This document shows, in pieces, positions 45,388 through 56,070 of a stretch of DNA of 64,000 nucleotides; position 1 is the first letter of the stretch, and each line of letters opens with the position of its first letter. The notes under the pieces are model-generated. The model ran no database searches. It had not been told where the DNA came from and saw only the letters and a program-made list of their open reading frames with translations. A program made the translations under genes and the position numbers. Source of the stretch: Oscarella lobularis (lineage: Eukaryota; Porifera; Homoscleromorpha; Homosclerophorida; Oscarellidae). The stretch spans positions 1,674,001-1,738,000 of the forward strand of contig NC_089178.1 of assembly GCF_947507565.1 (NCBI RefSeq), given 5' to 3'.

Positions 45388-46702
45388 TCACAAATCGCGT
45401 GCGTGACGGGTGATCTCCTCGACGACGTCCGGCTTGAGTAGATCTTTTACCTAAAAAGGGAGAAAGGCGTCCATCCAAAGTCCCACACTCACTAAAAGAC
45501 CATCTCCTTACGGGGTAGTTCAGAGACGCATCGTACGTGTACAAAATGCTCGTGTCATACAATGACATGCTGCGATCTGAGAGAGCTATAATACAATTTC
45601 TCAATCGTGCTATTGTTTCCCTTTCTTCTCTAGTTACGGGCTGCTGACAAGAAATACAGATAGTACGGTATTTTATTTCGAATTGGTGTACCTTTTTTGA
45701 CTCCGGTTCTTCCCAAGTCTCCATAGGCTGTTCTTCTGGTGCAATGGGTCCAATCCATATATAACCATTGTTACCTAGTATCACCGAAGCGCCGCAAGGA
45801 AGAGTGTGGAAATGGGTCTTTCGTCGTTTAACGAGAACCGGAGGTACGGTAACCATACAACCTCGGGTCAACTAAAAGTCCCTTTATTCCGCACAAGCAC
45901 AGGGGGGTTTTTTTTTTTATCTTTTTGACTCACTTTTCCGTACTTGAGACTTCGAGTGTGCAACGAAAGAGATCCGTCGCTAAATAATGACTGAACCTCG
46001 GCCTGGAAATAAGACGCCTTCCTGTTTCACTGTCTCACGCAAAAACAATTGGCACGCATACGGATATGAGATCGCCTTCAGCAAAATATTCTCGCATCAT
46101 CAACTCGTCTTCTGCGGATTTACGACGCTGGAAGAGAGAAAGAAGTGCACACGACTTCCTTCCAACACTTTTTTTTCCTTCTTACCAATACGCCTCCTGG
46201 TAGATTGACCGATGACAGCATGAGTATGGAGTCGAGTCGCGAGAAAGTGTCCACTTTCCATCGTTTCTGTCCAATCTGAAAAAGTCCTGATGTCGAGAAC
46301 GTACACCCGATTCGCTCCCCCCTACTTCTTTGATTCTTCCCACTACGACGTCGCCGATGTCGCCGTTGTATCTGAATGGCACGACGAAAGTAAAGCCAGG
46401 AGAAAATAGGAAATGCGTTTTCTTTTGCCTCGTTCGTAGAGGACGAACGCAAATGAGACGATTGACCCTCTCTACAACTCCTGCTACGGATGATTTGATC
46501 ACGTCGTCCTCGACATACGTTCCGTGACCTCTAGAAGAGCAAAGAAATGAGCGAGTTATCAGAAGGGGGTCCCTCTTTCCTACCGCATAAATCCCGTGTC
46601 GGTCGTTATGACGTCTCCTGGAGTTACAACTTGATAGCGATGATCGACCACTGCAACTGACGGCTTTGGGCGAAAGGATTCAATCACGATGTCCGTCTCC
46701 AT
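45388..46702 (-). CDS. EXOSC2: Exosome complex component RRP4
   Basis: RRP4 is an S1/KH cap subunit of the RNA exosome. The start at 46702 (METDIVIESFRPKPSV) leads into VVTPGDVITTDTGFMRGHGTY, the family signature. The S1 domain includes RVNRLICVRPLRTRY, GDIGDVVVGRIKEV and QKRWKVDTFSRLDSILMLSS. The KH part has LVKRRKTHFHTLPCGASVIL and NNGYIWIGP. The C-terminus RLRNCIIALSDRSMSLYDTS to KDLLKPDVVEEITRHARDL ends at TGA 45388-45390. Length agrees with human RRP4. The gene is convergent with the VLK-like gene, stops 53 bp apart. No E-box is near its start. Confidence 0.96.
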
Positions 46703-46967
46703 TATACGGGGAAAACTAACAACACATGGCGGAAGCCCCAACTGAACTGGACTGAGAGTCAAAATCATACCATACAAACGTGTAGCCTGCACCCAAAGGC
46801 GATTTTAGATAACAACAACTGTACAAGTGCTCAACAAACCCATCTTTTCTACTAGAAGTCTGTTTTTGTATACTCTGCCATAGCACTCTTTACCGGCTTT
46901 CCGGACTTTCCAAATAAATGAAACACCTAAAAACCGTTTTTTAGAGGAGACGTGCACATAAATTGCA

Positions 46968-49900
46968 TTAGACCTTGGTCAGGCGACTTTTGGCGGAACT
47001 CGCCGTCGGTGTCGCGAAGGCCTTCAAGTCTTCGGCAGATCGGCTTTTCATTCTGTGAGCTTTACCTTTGACGTCCAAAAAATCCGGCTGTTCTAGACGC
47101 GGCGGATTATTGATCTTCAAGACATTGTCAACACTTTTCTGCCGCCTTCTTCGCTCGTCGACGGCATTTCCTAATAAGAACGCGCCCAATCATTCGTCTA
47201 AGTATTGACATGCACATTGATAATCCACTTTTTTCCATTTCAGCGTCTCTTTCCTCCTTTGACATGAACGATAAAAGAACGTACTTCTCGTGGATGAATT
47301 GGGCCCGATCGCTGGGTTTCACAAAGACTGCACACGCAATTACCCATCAGACACAACATATTGTATCCTTTACCTCTTGGAGAATCCGTAAGACAAAACT
47401 CCTCGTAAACCTAAGAAATGCATCTAATAAAATAATAGCTTCTTCGACATACAGTAGGCACCTTATTTTGTCTCGCATTTCCCTGGTCAACCAGTGCATC
47501 TATCCATTCTGGTTTCCACTTGTCTAGTGTCAGTGATCGCACCTAAAAATAGACTTCAAATCGCGGCGAAAATGCTGTTTCTCGCAGCCTACTTGAGAGA
47601 CGTCAACGCCAAGACTGCGATGTGCCCCCGAGCAATCAATACATAGAGTAATACCAAGACTGACGCTACAAAACGCGCAATGCTGCATGGCATACATATA
47701 TGTATGCATGCATGGAATCTTTCCTACCTTGCCCACTTGGGATAGAGTCTTCCACAATCAGCACAGGCGTTATTACCCGGTACAGACATAATTCGTCCTA
47801 TTTCGTCTGACGGCAGGACTTCTTGTAGAGGAAGCGACGGCGATCCCTTGCGCGCACGATCGTCATCCATTCGCATGGAAATATCAGGACCGACATGAGA
47901 TGAAACGCTATGACAATATATAGCGAAAAGTTCAACGCGTCTTGTTTTCTCGCTTGCTTCGGCTGAACTTGAACTTGATTGCGCTGCTGATCAGCTCGAG
48001 AGACTATAGCGTGAGCTGTGGCATTGTTAAGCGTCGTTATCCACGATTCCATTTCGAGCGAGCTCTCCGCCTGTAGAAGAAGCGTCTTCGAAACGGATAT
48101 CACTTTGAAGCAGAAATTCCTGTCCGTCTCGTCAGGCGAAGCAGGCTGAAGAGTAAAGAAAAAAAAACAGAGACATTCGAGAATATCAAAACTGTACCTT
48201 TACAGTACACAATTGTAGATTCAACTGATGAAGTGGCTTCGCCACTCCAGGAACCTATATAGCCCGAGGCTTGAACAAAATTCAGGTGAAAGTGTCCGTG
48301 CTACCTGATTCAGCAACATTCCGTCCAAAATGTAGAAGTACTGTCTGCTAAATGATAAACCAAACGGAAGACGTGGCTCGCCGCAAAACAGGTAGCCCGA
48401 TTTTGTTGTGACTAAAGAAGCAAGCAATTGCACGCACGTACATCCATTTGTGTACTAACTTGGTGAGGCTGCCTTGGGGAGCGATGCTGTTTTCTCTAGA
48501 ATGCTCGTCGAAACCGTTGCGGCAACCTGAAGAGCACCAGCAAAGCCAGCGCTTTTTCATTTTTTATTTTGATCGACTGTCAAAATGATTCTCTAGTTGG
48601 CTCCATTACCTGGGGCCGCTTTCCCCTTCGGATGATGGAACGCGAAGATCGTGAGTTTGGAAAGTTACAAAGTCCATTGCACGTGCAGCATCCACCTAGA
48701 AGAAAATACCTTCGACTAGCAGTAGAACGTTTCAATTATTTTAGTTGGGTCACCTCTTCAACAATTTTCTTTGCGTTTGATTTATCCACATCCACTTGTC
48801 CCGTTTGCATTTTTTTAATTTGCTGGCCGGATAAACGTTTCAGAAGCCTTACGGATACAGAATGCTTGATTTACCTGCAGTTGACTAAACAAGTGAGCAA
48901 TAGGCTCTTCAATTTCCTGCAATTGAAGATAGCAGAGCTTGTGGTAGGACAACTCCGACGTGACGTAGTCCACCTAAGAAACACCGTACTGAAAGTAAAC
49001 AACACAATCGTCCAATTCCAATTAGCGTACGCATACCATTCTCTCCATAATGTCAACTTTCTTCTTTTCATGCAAAGCGTTCGTTTCGATGACGCACTGA
49101 CACGCAGTTCGATGTTGAATACGTCGACATTCGAACAAATTGCTGGCAGTCTTGCATTAATAAAAAATCCGCTTCTCTAGCAAATGCCACCTATTCTAAT
49201 CAAGTCACCGTACCTCATGGAGAGCAACGTAGTCCTTTCTCTTACACTACATTGATACAGTCAGACTAGGAATCTCCACTACCTCTCCTCATTTCTTACA
49301 CGAGAAAACTTTTCTGCTGCACTTTCAGCTTTCGAATTGCTCTTCTTATACGCAGCCATCATCTGCTTCACACCGGCTATGTCCTTCTGGAGAGAAAGAC
49401 GTCACGTAGGTGTTTCACGACGACACTTAGAACAAAGTTACCGTGACAAAGTCTTGAAGGGGCTTGATGACTCCAATGCTAGCAGTTGAGACAAATTATA
49501 TATGTACGTAGAAGCTTCATTTGCGATACTACCTTCTTTGGTCAATAAAACGCTCGCTGTGCTCCTCTAGCTGCTCAAGAGCTCCAGTGAGGGTCGTCAG
49601 AGCGTCGCTCTGATAGAGAAGAACAGACTGTGCAGGTATTGGATAATTGTCTTCTTTCTCTCTCACCATTTCATTATCCTCAACATCGAGATCGTGGACC
49701 ACGAACGTCTCCAAGAGAGACAACAGCACTGGTAAGTCATCAATCAATCAATCAATCAATCAATCAGTCGACTCCACCCTCCCTCCTTCACCGCGATTGA
49801 GAGCCGTGTCGCGACGGGCGAGCGCCTCTTTCTCCCTCAACGTCTCCATGAATTGAATTAGACGCGATTCGAGAGACTCGGTCATCTCCTGAGACATTCG

Positions 49901-50032
49901 TCGGGCCGCCAATGCAAAATAGCGAGGCGAACAAAAAAAAACAGAGTAAATACACTGTACCTCGAAAGCAGCGACTCTACTTCGAAAATAGGGACTGTCG
50001 CCTTCACAACTCGACAAGGAAATTCCTTTCAT
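46968..50032 (-). CDS. ACAP-like BAR-PH-ArfGAP protein without ankyrin repeats
   Basis: An Arf GTPase-activating protein. The start at 50032 (MKGISLSSCEGDSPYFRSR) resembles the ACAP BAR-domain start. Several helical exons complete a BAR domain (PVLLSLLETFVVHDLDVEDN, LEQLEEHSERFIDQR). A PH domain ends with DRNFCFKVISVSKTLLLQAE and MESWITTLNNA. The ArfGAP zinc finger is assembled over an intron as NACADCGRLYPKWASVSLG and ITLCIDCSGAHRSLGVDVSQ, with CX2C pairs and the Arg of HRSLG, then RSLTLDKWKPEWIDAL. After KPSDRAQFIHEKYV the protein ends about 100 residues later at TAA 46968-46970. ACAP and ASAP proteins carry ankyrin repeats there; I see none. It would shape endosomal membranes and inactivate Arf6-type GTPases. 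Confidence 0.85.
49736..49765. repeat. (ATCA)n microsatellite in ArfGAP intron
   Basis: About seven tandem 4-bp units within a short intron of the BAR-PH-ArfGAP gene. Confidence 0.85.
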
Positions 50033-50141
50033 ATCTTTCAGTACACCCCTCTTTCGTTTGGGAGTCTGGGCGAAAGAAATTGTTGTAGTTTTAGCGTACG
50101 CGACGTTCTTCCGAAGGCGTGCCTGTTGTTAAAAATAGACT

Positions 50142-52363
50142 TTAGTCGTTGGAATGCTGCGGGCAGTCCGATTTCTTTCCGTAGTGAATGGCGGGAGATC
50201 CAGTGATTTTCTGCTTGCACTTGTAGCAGAAGCTGGTTTTGCACTGCCAACATCTGATGTGATTATTCTGCATTTCTTTCAAATTTCGCTGGTGGCAAGT
50301 GGGGCAGCGGCACACGCGAAGAAGTGCGTCCGGATTTCGACCCAGCTCACGTTCAATTCGAACAGCAGCCTAAAAGGAAAGAATAAATGAAAATGAAAAA
50401 TATTTAATTAACGCTTTATTACTAGCATGATACCTCGGGTCTTTGTTGTTCTCTTTGTCTTGGTTGAGCTCGATGCTCAATAGGATAATGATACGGATGA
50501 AGGTCAAATAACGAACATCCGCCCTCACTAAAGTGATCATAGTCGCCTGATTTTCCGCACAAGTAGCAAAACCCTCGATGACATATGGAACAGGTCATTT
50601 TATTGCACCTTTAAAAAAACAACGCCGTAAGTGAAAAAGAGTAGGCTTTGCTTGTTTCTCTTACCCGGCTATCTTCTGCACGGGTGATCTGCAGCCTGGG
50701 CATTTTGTGCTAGACTTCTTTACTGCTTGAAGCGACAGATGTTCATCTCTTTGACGTTTCCTTGCCAGTGCAGAAGCAGGGTCAGTTGCTTCTTCGTCTT
50801 CTTTGTCTGCTTTGTCGTCAGACGGCTCTTCCTCTTTAGGACAGTCGCCCTTAAAATAAATCAGCCCAATCTTGCCACCTATATGCTCCCGTACATAAGG
50901 ATACCAGATGCCAGGAATTGCGACAGTTGATGCAGAAGGAAAACAGGCAATAGGCACACTGACCGAGCGTCGATTTAACATCGTCTCGAACGACGGGAAG
51001 CTGACATCGTGGACAGTACTCGACGTCTTCCATAACGTCCAGAGATTTCTAATCAAGACGTCAAAAGATTTTCCTCGACACATAAAAGAGTCATGTACCT
51101 GAAAAGCGAGTCTTTCCCAGCGTCGAAATTCCTCGTCTCCCAAAACACTTCGAATGATATCAAGGGGCAATCGTTGATTACACTTCGTAAATGGACACCT
51201 TTCAAGATTGAAATTGTTTAGACACGTTCCACAAAAACTCTACGGGCATCTCACGTGAGTTTCTGAACCGATCCTTCCGAAACAAACATATTGCAAAAGT
51301 CGTGCATGCAACTCCGGCAGACGATATGCCGGCATTCTCGAAGTCGAAAGAAATCGTCGCCCGCCTTTTCGTCCAAGCAAATGCAGCACGTATGCCAGCC
51401 TCGTCGAAAGGCCGCCTCTTCGGCATCAAAATTGAAACGAAGGAGAGATACGAGCGTTGCTTCGATGTCTCTACACTCGGAGATCGCCCGAGGATCACGA
51501 TGAGACGAAGCAAAGACGCCTGCAGCTATGATTATCGAGTCAGTAATGCCGAGTGCTTCAGCGGCGCTGTTTTGTAGCCAGTCGACCCACGAGAATATTA
51601 TCGGTTCGCTCGGCATTGTCGTCCACATGTCGTCCAAGTGACGACACAGAGCCGATAGCTGACTGACGCTAAGCCACAAGGATGAGAGGGTGAAGAGTGG
51701 TGGTGACGAGATTGGATAGGAGGCTGGCAAAGTGCATTCAAGACAGATAGGCGGTAAGTGTTCCACGGGGATTGTAGCCACGACTCGATGGCCGGAATCC
51801 GAGCGCTGATACGACGGCTGAACGCGAGACGGATTGGCTGAGGCAACGGCCTGAGCTAGAGTGAATATCGATAACATGAAGAAGACGTCAACGTACTAGA
51901 GTACAGTACTAGACTATACCTTTGCTCTCAAGACTCGACTCGTCTTCTAAGTGCACCCAGGCTTCAAGGGTGATTTGACGTGAAGGCAGCTCGACGTTGA
52001 TCATTATCTACCCACATTCGAACAATACAGTAATGCTGTTTTAATTATGTGTACAGTATTTTAGGCTGTTTTAGGGCGTATTGTCTAGTCTAGTAGTGGA
52101 AACCGAGAGTTCAGGAAATGTCCACTATTTGTCTGCAGCGTTCTTTTAAGAAGCTGTTAGCGTGCACACGCACTAACTCGAATAGTTTTTCGACGGCTTG
52201 TTGGATTCGCTTCTTCACTGGCTAGAGGGCTTTCGATCTCGCGGTAGTCACTGCCAAGAATTGCTTCTAGAGCGGTCAACTGTTGAACAGAAAGAGTAAG
52301 ATGCAAGCTAAGCAAAAGCGCGCACACAATCACCTCATCCTCCTGCTCTGCCAAATTGCTCAT
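50142..52363 (-). CDS. RNF14: RNF14-like RWD-RBR E3 ubiquitin ligase with an extra C-terminal zinc module
   Basis: The start at 52363 (MSNLAEQEDE) splices over a 54-nt intron to LTALEAILGSDYREIES, the RWD-domain start. The RWD continues with VEHLPPICLECTLPASYP. RING1 reads CCICLDEKAGDDFFRLREC and HIVCRSC. The IBR reads VEYCPRCQLPVV and CAYCLFSFCINC. RING2 reads TKCPGCRSPVQKIAGCNKM and HRGFCYLC, with the catalytic Cys expected in GCNKMTC. After YHYPIEHRAQ an additional Cys/His segment follows (CRCPTCHQ, IRCWQCKTSFCYKC, DCPQHSND) before TAA 50142-50144. I recall no such tail in human RNF14. RNF14 ubiquitinates proteins on stalled ribosomes and is an androgen receptor coactivator in vertebrates. 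The gene is divergent from SURF6, with 40 bp between ATGs. Confidence 0.88.
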
Positions 52364-52403
52364 TGTTTTCGTCCAGTTGCGTTATACGGGAATTCACGAA
52401 GGC
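52364..52403. promoter_or_regulatory. 40-bp bidirectional start region (RNF14 / SURF6)
   Basis: This is the whole distance between two divergent start codons. No TATA box is visible. Transcription start sites may lie inside the opposite gene, giving overlapping 5' ends. Confidence 0.6.
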
Positions 52404-53324
52404 ATGTCTTCACCTTCGCTCTACGAATCGCTGTCCGCTCATGCCGCCTACTTCCAGCGCATGGTTACCCTTGTTCCACCAGAATGTTATGTCGCCGTTG
52501 CGGAAAACGAGAGCAAGTACTGGGTGAACAAAAAGAAAAAGCGAAAAGCACCAAAACAACTAGCAAAAGAAGCGTCGAAGAAGGCCAAACGACTCAAGCT
52601 CGATCCGAATGCACAGAAATCCATAATTGAAATGCAGAAAGAGAAGGAAGAGGACGAAAAGAAGGAGAGCAGCTCGAGCAAACCCAATAGCAGTAGTCTG
52701 GCCGAACTGCAGAGACGACTGCAGCAGCGAATAGCCGAAGCACGCACGAAGCGAAACGCAAAGCGTGAAACTGTTAAAACGGGTCGCGTGGAGAAAACCA
52801 AAGTGAAGTCAAAGTCAAAGGCTAAGAAGGCTGTAGTGAAGTCTGCGCCGTCACGTATTACGCAGTCTCAGCGAAAGGACGGTAATCGGAAAGAAAATCT
52901 CGTGTTTAGCAATTTGGACGTGAAAGCGCGAGATCCCGCTGAGCTGGTGAAGGAGGAGGTGAGGAAGTCGAGGAAGAGGAACAAGAAGGATCCGAAGAAG
53001 CTTTTGGCTGTGGCGGAAAAGCGGCGTAAGGTGTTGGACGAGTTGAGCGCACGTGATGAGGAGAAAGCGGAGAAAAAGGGTCAAGAGGTGATGTGGAAAA
53101 AGGCCGAGTCAATGGCCAAGGGCGTTAAGCAGTTGGACGATGTGGGACTCTTGCAAAAGGCAGTGAAACGAAAGGAGAAGCTGAAGGCAAAGTCAGAGAG
53201 CGGATGGAAGAAGCGAGTCGAGACGCAGCAACTGCGACAGACGAAGCAACAGGAACTACGAAAGAAACACATAAAGGAGAGGATTGTTCAGAAAAGGAAG
53301 AGAAAAGCGGGGAAGAGACGCTAA
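52404..53324 (+). CDS. SURF6: Surfeit locus protein 6 (nucleolar ribosome biogenesis factor)
   Basis: An intronless gene of 306 aa, from ATG 52404 (MSSPSLYESLSAHAAYFQRM) to TAA 53322-53324. It is extremely rich in Lys, Arg and Glu. The conserved SURF6/RRP14 domain is seen as LVFSNLDVKARDPAELVKEE, LDELSARDEEKAEKKGQE, LLQKAVKRKEKLKAKSESGW and KKRVETQQLRQTKQQELRKK. SURF6 is a nucleolar protein of the large-subunit processome. An N-terminal Rrp14-like segment (YFQRMVTLVPPECYV) is also present. It converges on the small membrane protein gene, stops 82 bp apart. Confidence 0.93.
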   Translation: MSSPSLYESLSAHAAYFQRMVTLVPPECYVAVAENESKYWVNKKKKRKAPKQLAKEASKKAKRLKLDPNAQKSIIEMQKEKEEDEKKESSSSKPNSSSLAELQRRLQQRIAEARTKRNAKRETVKTGRVEKTKVKSKSKAKKAVVKSAPSRITQSQRKDGNRKENLVFSNLDVKARDPAELVKEEVRKSRKRNKKDPKKLLAVAEKRRKVLDELSARDEEKAEKKGQEVMWKKAESMAKGVKQLDDVGLLQKAVKRKEKLKAKSESGWKKRVETQQLRQTKQQELRKKHIKERIVQKRKRKAGKRR

Positions 53325-53406
53325 GTGCTTGTTTCTATACTATAGAGATAATAAAATTGATCTATATGTACAAGTACCTTTAACTGCTGGCGTCTGATTG
53401 TTCTGA

Positions 53407-54041
53407 TTAGCTAATGATGTTGCTATTTGACAGTGTCATGTCTTTTTCACTCGCTGAAAATGAGTTACTCTTGAGACGATACGCCTCCTGCAGAGGACTA
53501 AGCCACTCTGACTCGGGATCAGCTGGTTTGTCAGGAATGACTTCTTCTGGGGGAAGAGGTTTCAGCTTGCAAACGAGAATGACGATCAGGAAGCAGAGAA
53601 ATATGAAGACGGCAACCAATAAAATTACAGCAACAGTCAAATTAGACGCACCTAGAGAAAACACTTTAGAAGTCAAAGCAGGGTATTCGAGCAATGTACT
53701 CACTTGACGACTGATCATCAGAAGAAATAGCATCCGAATCAGACGAACTCAACGATTCTAAACAGACACCGCCCCATTATCCCGCCCCCAATGCCATTGT
53801 GTACGTATACTCAACAATGAACCCCATGGTCCACGGTTGAGTCGTCATACTGTATACACAGCCTAAGGAACGTAAAACTCTAGCTCATGCTTTTAAAGCT
53901 GCTGTGTATTCATCGAAAGCTCAACCACACCAAACCGGAAAACTCACTCGCTTTGACTCCTGTGTATAGAGACTGCTCGAAGAGGGTCAAGAGCATCAAC
54001 CAATAGGTCAAAAGCCAAAACAACGATCCAAAACGCAACAT
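53407..54041 (-). CDS. Small single-pass type I membrane protein, unrecognised
   Basis: Four exons give a predicted protein of roughly 145 aa. The start at 54041 opens a strongly hydrophobic leader (MLRFGSLFWLLTYWLMLLTL). A short extracellular part follows with two small exons (CVYSMTTQPWTMGFIVE; ESLSSSDSDAISSDDQSS). The transmembrane helix is NLTVAVILLVAVFIFLCFLI, then a stop-transfer CKLK and a cytoplasmic tail with PLPPEEVIPDKPADPESEWL and LSNSNIIS ending at TAA 53407-53409. Exon phases are consistent throughout. I do not recognise a family. Two CACGTG boxes lie at 54107-54112 and 54130-54135 upstream. Confidence 0.6.
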
Positions 54042-54106
54042 GGAACTTTGCTCCTCTCGATACTTTGACAGCTATAATTCGGTTAATACGGTGGACCACG
54101 CCACTC

Positions 54107-54135
54107 CACGTGCTCTTCAACTCCCACGCCACGTG
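54107..54135. promoter_or_regulatory. Pair of CACGTG E-boxes upstream of small membrane protein gene
   Basis: Cores at 54107-54112 and 54130-54135, about 66 and 89 bp upstream of ATG 54041. Confidence 0.45.
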
Positions 54136-54182
54136 CTACAGCATGTAGGAGAGAGTCCCGCCCCAATTCTCATACTTTAGAA

Positions 54183-54890
54183 TCATAAAGCTTTCTTCTT
54201 ATATCTGTAAACAGTCCGATATGTCAGAACGCAGAAGACATTATACGTTACTCATCAAACAAGAAATAAATTAAAGTAATTAGTATTTAGCGAACCTTTT
54301 CAGCTGTAGGTCAGCCAGAACAGAAAACCGTCTGAAAAAAAGGCTTGATTTAGATGCGTATACAGCACAGAGAAGCCCTTACCGTTCACTTTCCACATTG
54401 TGGCGAAGCTCTGAAATGCTGCGGGACAACACTCCTGCAGCGCGAGCAGCAGACGAGCGCTGCTCGCCAACTAGACGCGGACTTCTATCATGTAAAGGAC
54501 TCCGCTTCTGCAACAATTCAAAGCTTGAATAACTTCTCGTTTGAGCTACTGCTATACTGTATTACTTGTTCGCAAGGCTTCTCGTCTGCTGCTTTCTTTG
54601 TTGACAATCCCAATGCAACGACTGAAGATCCAGCGTCGAGCCAATGACTCAGCCGATTTTCGAATCTCAAGAAGCATCGATCAAACAACGACACGGCTCT
54701 GCACTTCCAAAAACTTACTCGGCGGAATCTTGCTGTGCTGAATCAAGGCTTCGTCTCAGTTTAGTCGACGTCGAACGAGCCGCCCGTAAGCACTCACTTG
54801 TAGCTGAGTGAACGGTTAGAGATCCTAGAGGGAAAAGTTCGTCAAAAACCTGCAACTACAGAGTAGACTCCTATTCATTAGCCTTAATAA
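54183..54890 (-). CDS. Unrecognised gene, 3' exons (first exon not found)
   Basis: Consecutive exons with matching phases and good splice sites can be joined: LQVFDELFPLGSLTVHSATS to SLDSAQQDSAE, then FENRLSHWLDAGSSVVALGL to KPCEQ, then KRSPLHDRSPRLVGEQRSS to LRHNVESER, then RFSVLADLQLKRYKKKAL ending at TGA 54183-54185. The product is Ser- and Arg-rich with heptad-like leucines, possibly a coiled coil. I do not recognise the family. An in-frame stop just upstream of the first listed exon means at least one more 5' exon is missing, probably within 54900-55600. Confidence 0.45.
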
Positions 54891-54949
54891 ATGTATTTGC
54901 AACGTTAGGAGATTGGTAGGGACTTAGGTGATCTACATTTTAGATACAC

Positions 54950-56070
54950 TGTTCTAATCAAGTCCATGGATTATATTTACAGATTATTCGAATGACTGAG
55001 TACTGGCGCACCGTGTGCCGGGATGAGTGAGCGGGGTCAGCAGGGAATTTTTAAGCGTTGGAAGAGGATCTGGAAGCATAGATATCTATGCTGGAAGCAT
55101 TACCCCCAAGCAAAATTTTATAGAGGCGAGGTTGCCTAGCTTTCGTTTAACAATCAATAGAAAAGGTTTCACTCGCCATTTTTAAGCCTTCGCAGTAGCT
55201 AAGGCCAGCCACGCGGCGACGTAATTGGGAAACTGAGTTTTTACTTGTTAAGTCTCGCGGTAAACTGTAAAGGCCAGTTCCTTTGCCTATGAAGTCGAAA
55301 GGTTTGAGTAAAAGTCGTCTATATTTGTGGATTGGGCGAAGGGTCTCCCTTTGAGGGAAAAAGCTTAGCGACTCGTCGTTTGATCGCTAGAAGCTCAAAA
55401 ACGCATTTCTCACGCAAAGAACTACAAAAAAATAAAAAACATCGACACTTGACACAAACCCCGCGGAAGACGGTGCTATGGAGGTTTATCCGGTGACAGA
55501 GGTGCCCAGGAGCTGGGAGAGAGATGCGAGAACTAGGAAGGCGTGCCAAGTTACCCCTTGTCAAGTTAGTATATTATCAGTCTATGGGTGGGTTAACAAG
55601 TACAGGTAACTTGAAGGGCAGACTATTACGGCAAACTAAAACGTGGAACTAGGGGAGGGGTATGTGTGAGACGCAGTTACACTGGCCAACTGTTCTCTCC
55701 TGTATAAATTACAGTAAAATTACAAGGGACTGGCCAACTGTTCTCTCCTGTAATAAATTACAGTGAAATTACAAGAGACTGGCCAACTGTTCTCTCCTGT
55801 AATAAATTACAGTAAAATTACAAGCGACTGGCCAACTGTTCTCTCCTGTAATAAATTACAGTGAAATTACAAGGGACTGGCCAACTGTTTTTTCCTGTAA
55901 TAAATTACAGTGAAATTACAAGGGACTGGCCAACTGTTCTCTCCTGTAATAAATTACAGTAAAATTACAAGGGACTGGCCAACTGTTCTCTCCTGTAATA
56001 AATTACATTAGTATGGGTCGGCAATGAGTGAGGGTCGTGGCCGACCCGACCCATGCCGGCCCATGTGGGC
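54950..56070. repeat. Dispersed repeat element, copy A
   Basis: This stretch contains no gene I can support apart from the start of the GANP C-terminal exon at its right end. Its left part shares AGCATAGATAT and GGAAACTGAGTTTTT blocks with 62040-62160. Its right end shares GACCCATGCCG and ATGTGGGC with 62805-62829, in the same order and orientation. The middle is unlike the other copy and contains the minisatellite. Confidence 0.6.
55681..56006. repeat. 49-bp minisatellite, about 6.7 copies
   Basis: Units begin at 55681 (48 bp), 55729, 55778, 55827, 55876, 55925 and 55974 (partial, 33 bp). Each starts ACTGGCCAACTGTTCTCTCC and contains CTGTAATAAATTACAG, an inverted repeat. Copies differ at only a few positions. 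The array ends one base before the stop codon of the GANP gene, so it probably forms that gene's 3' UTR. Confidence 0.95.

Noticed and set aside
55681-56006. CRISPR-like array
   Set aside because: The units are contiguous 49-bp tandem repeats with no unique spacers, in a eukaryotic locus. It is a minisatellite.
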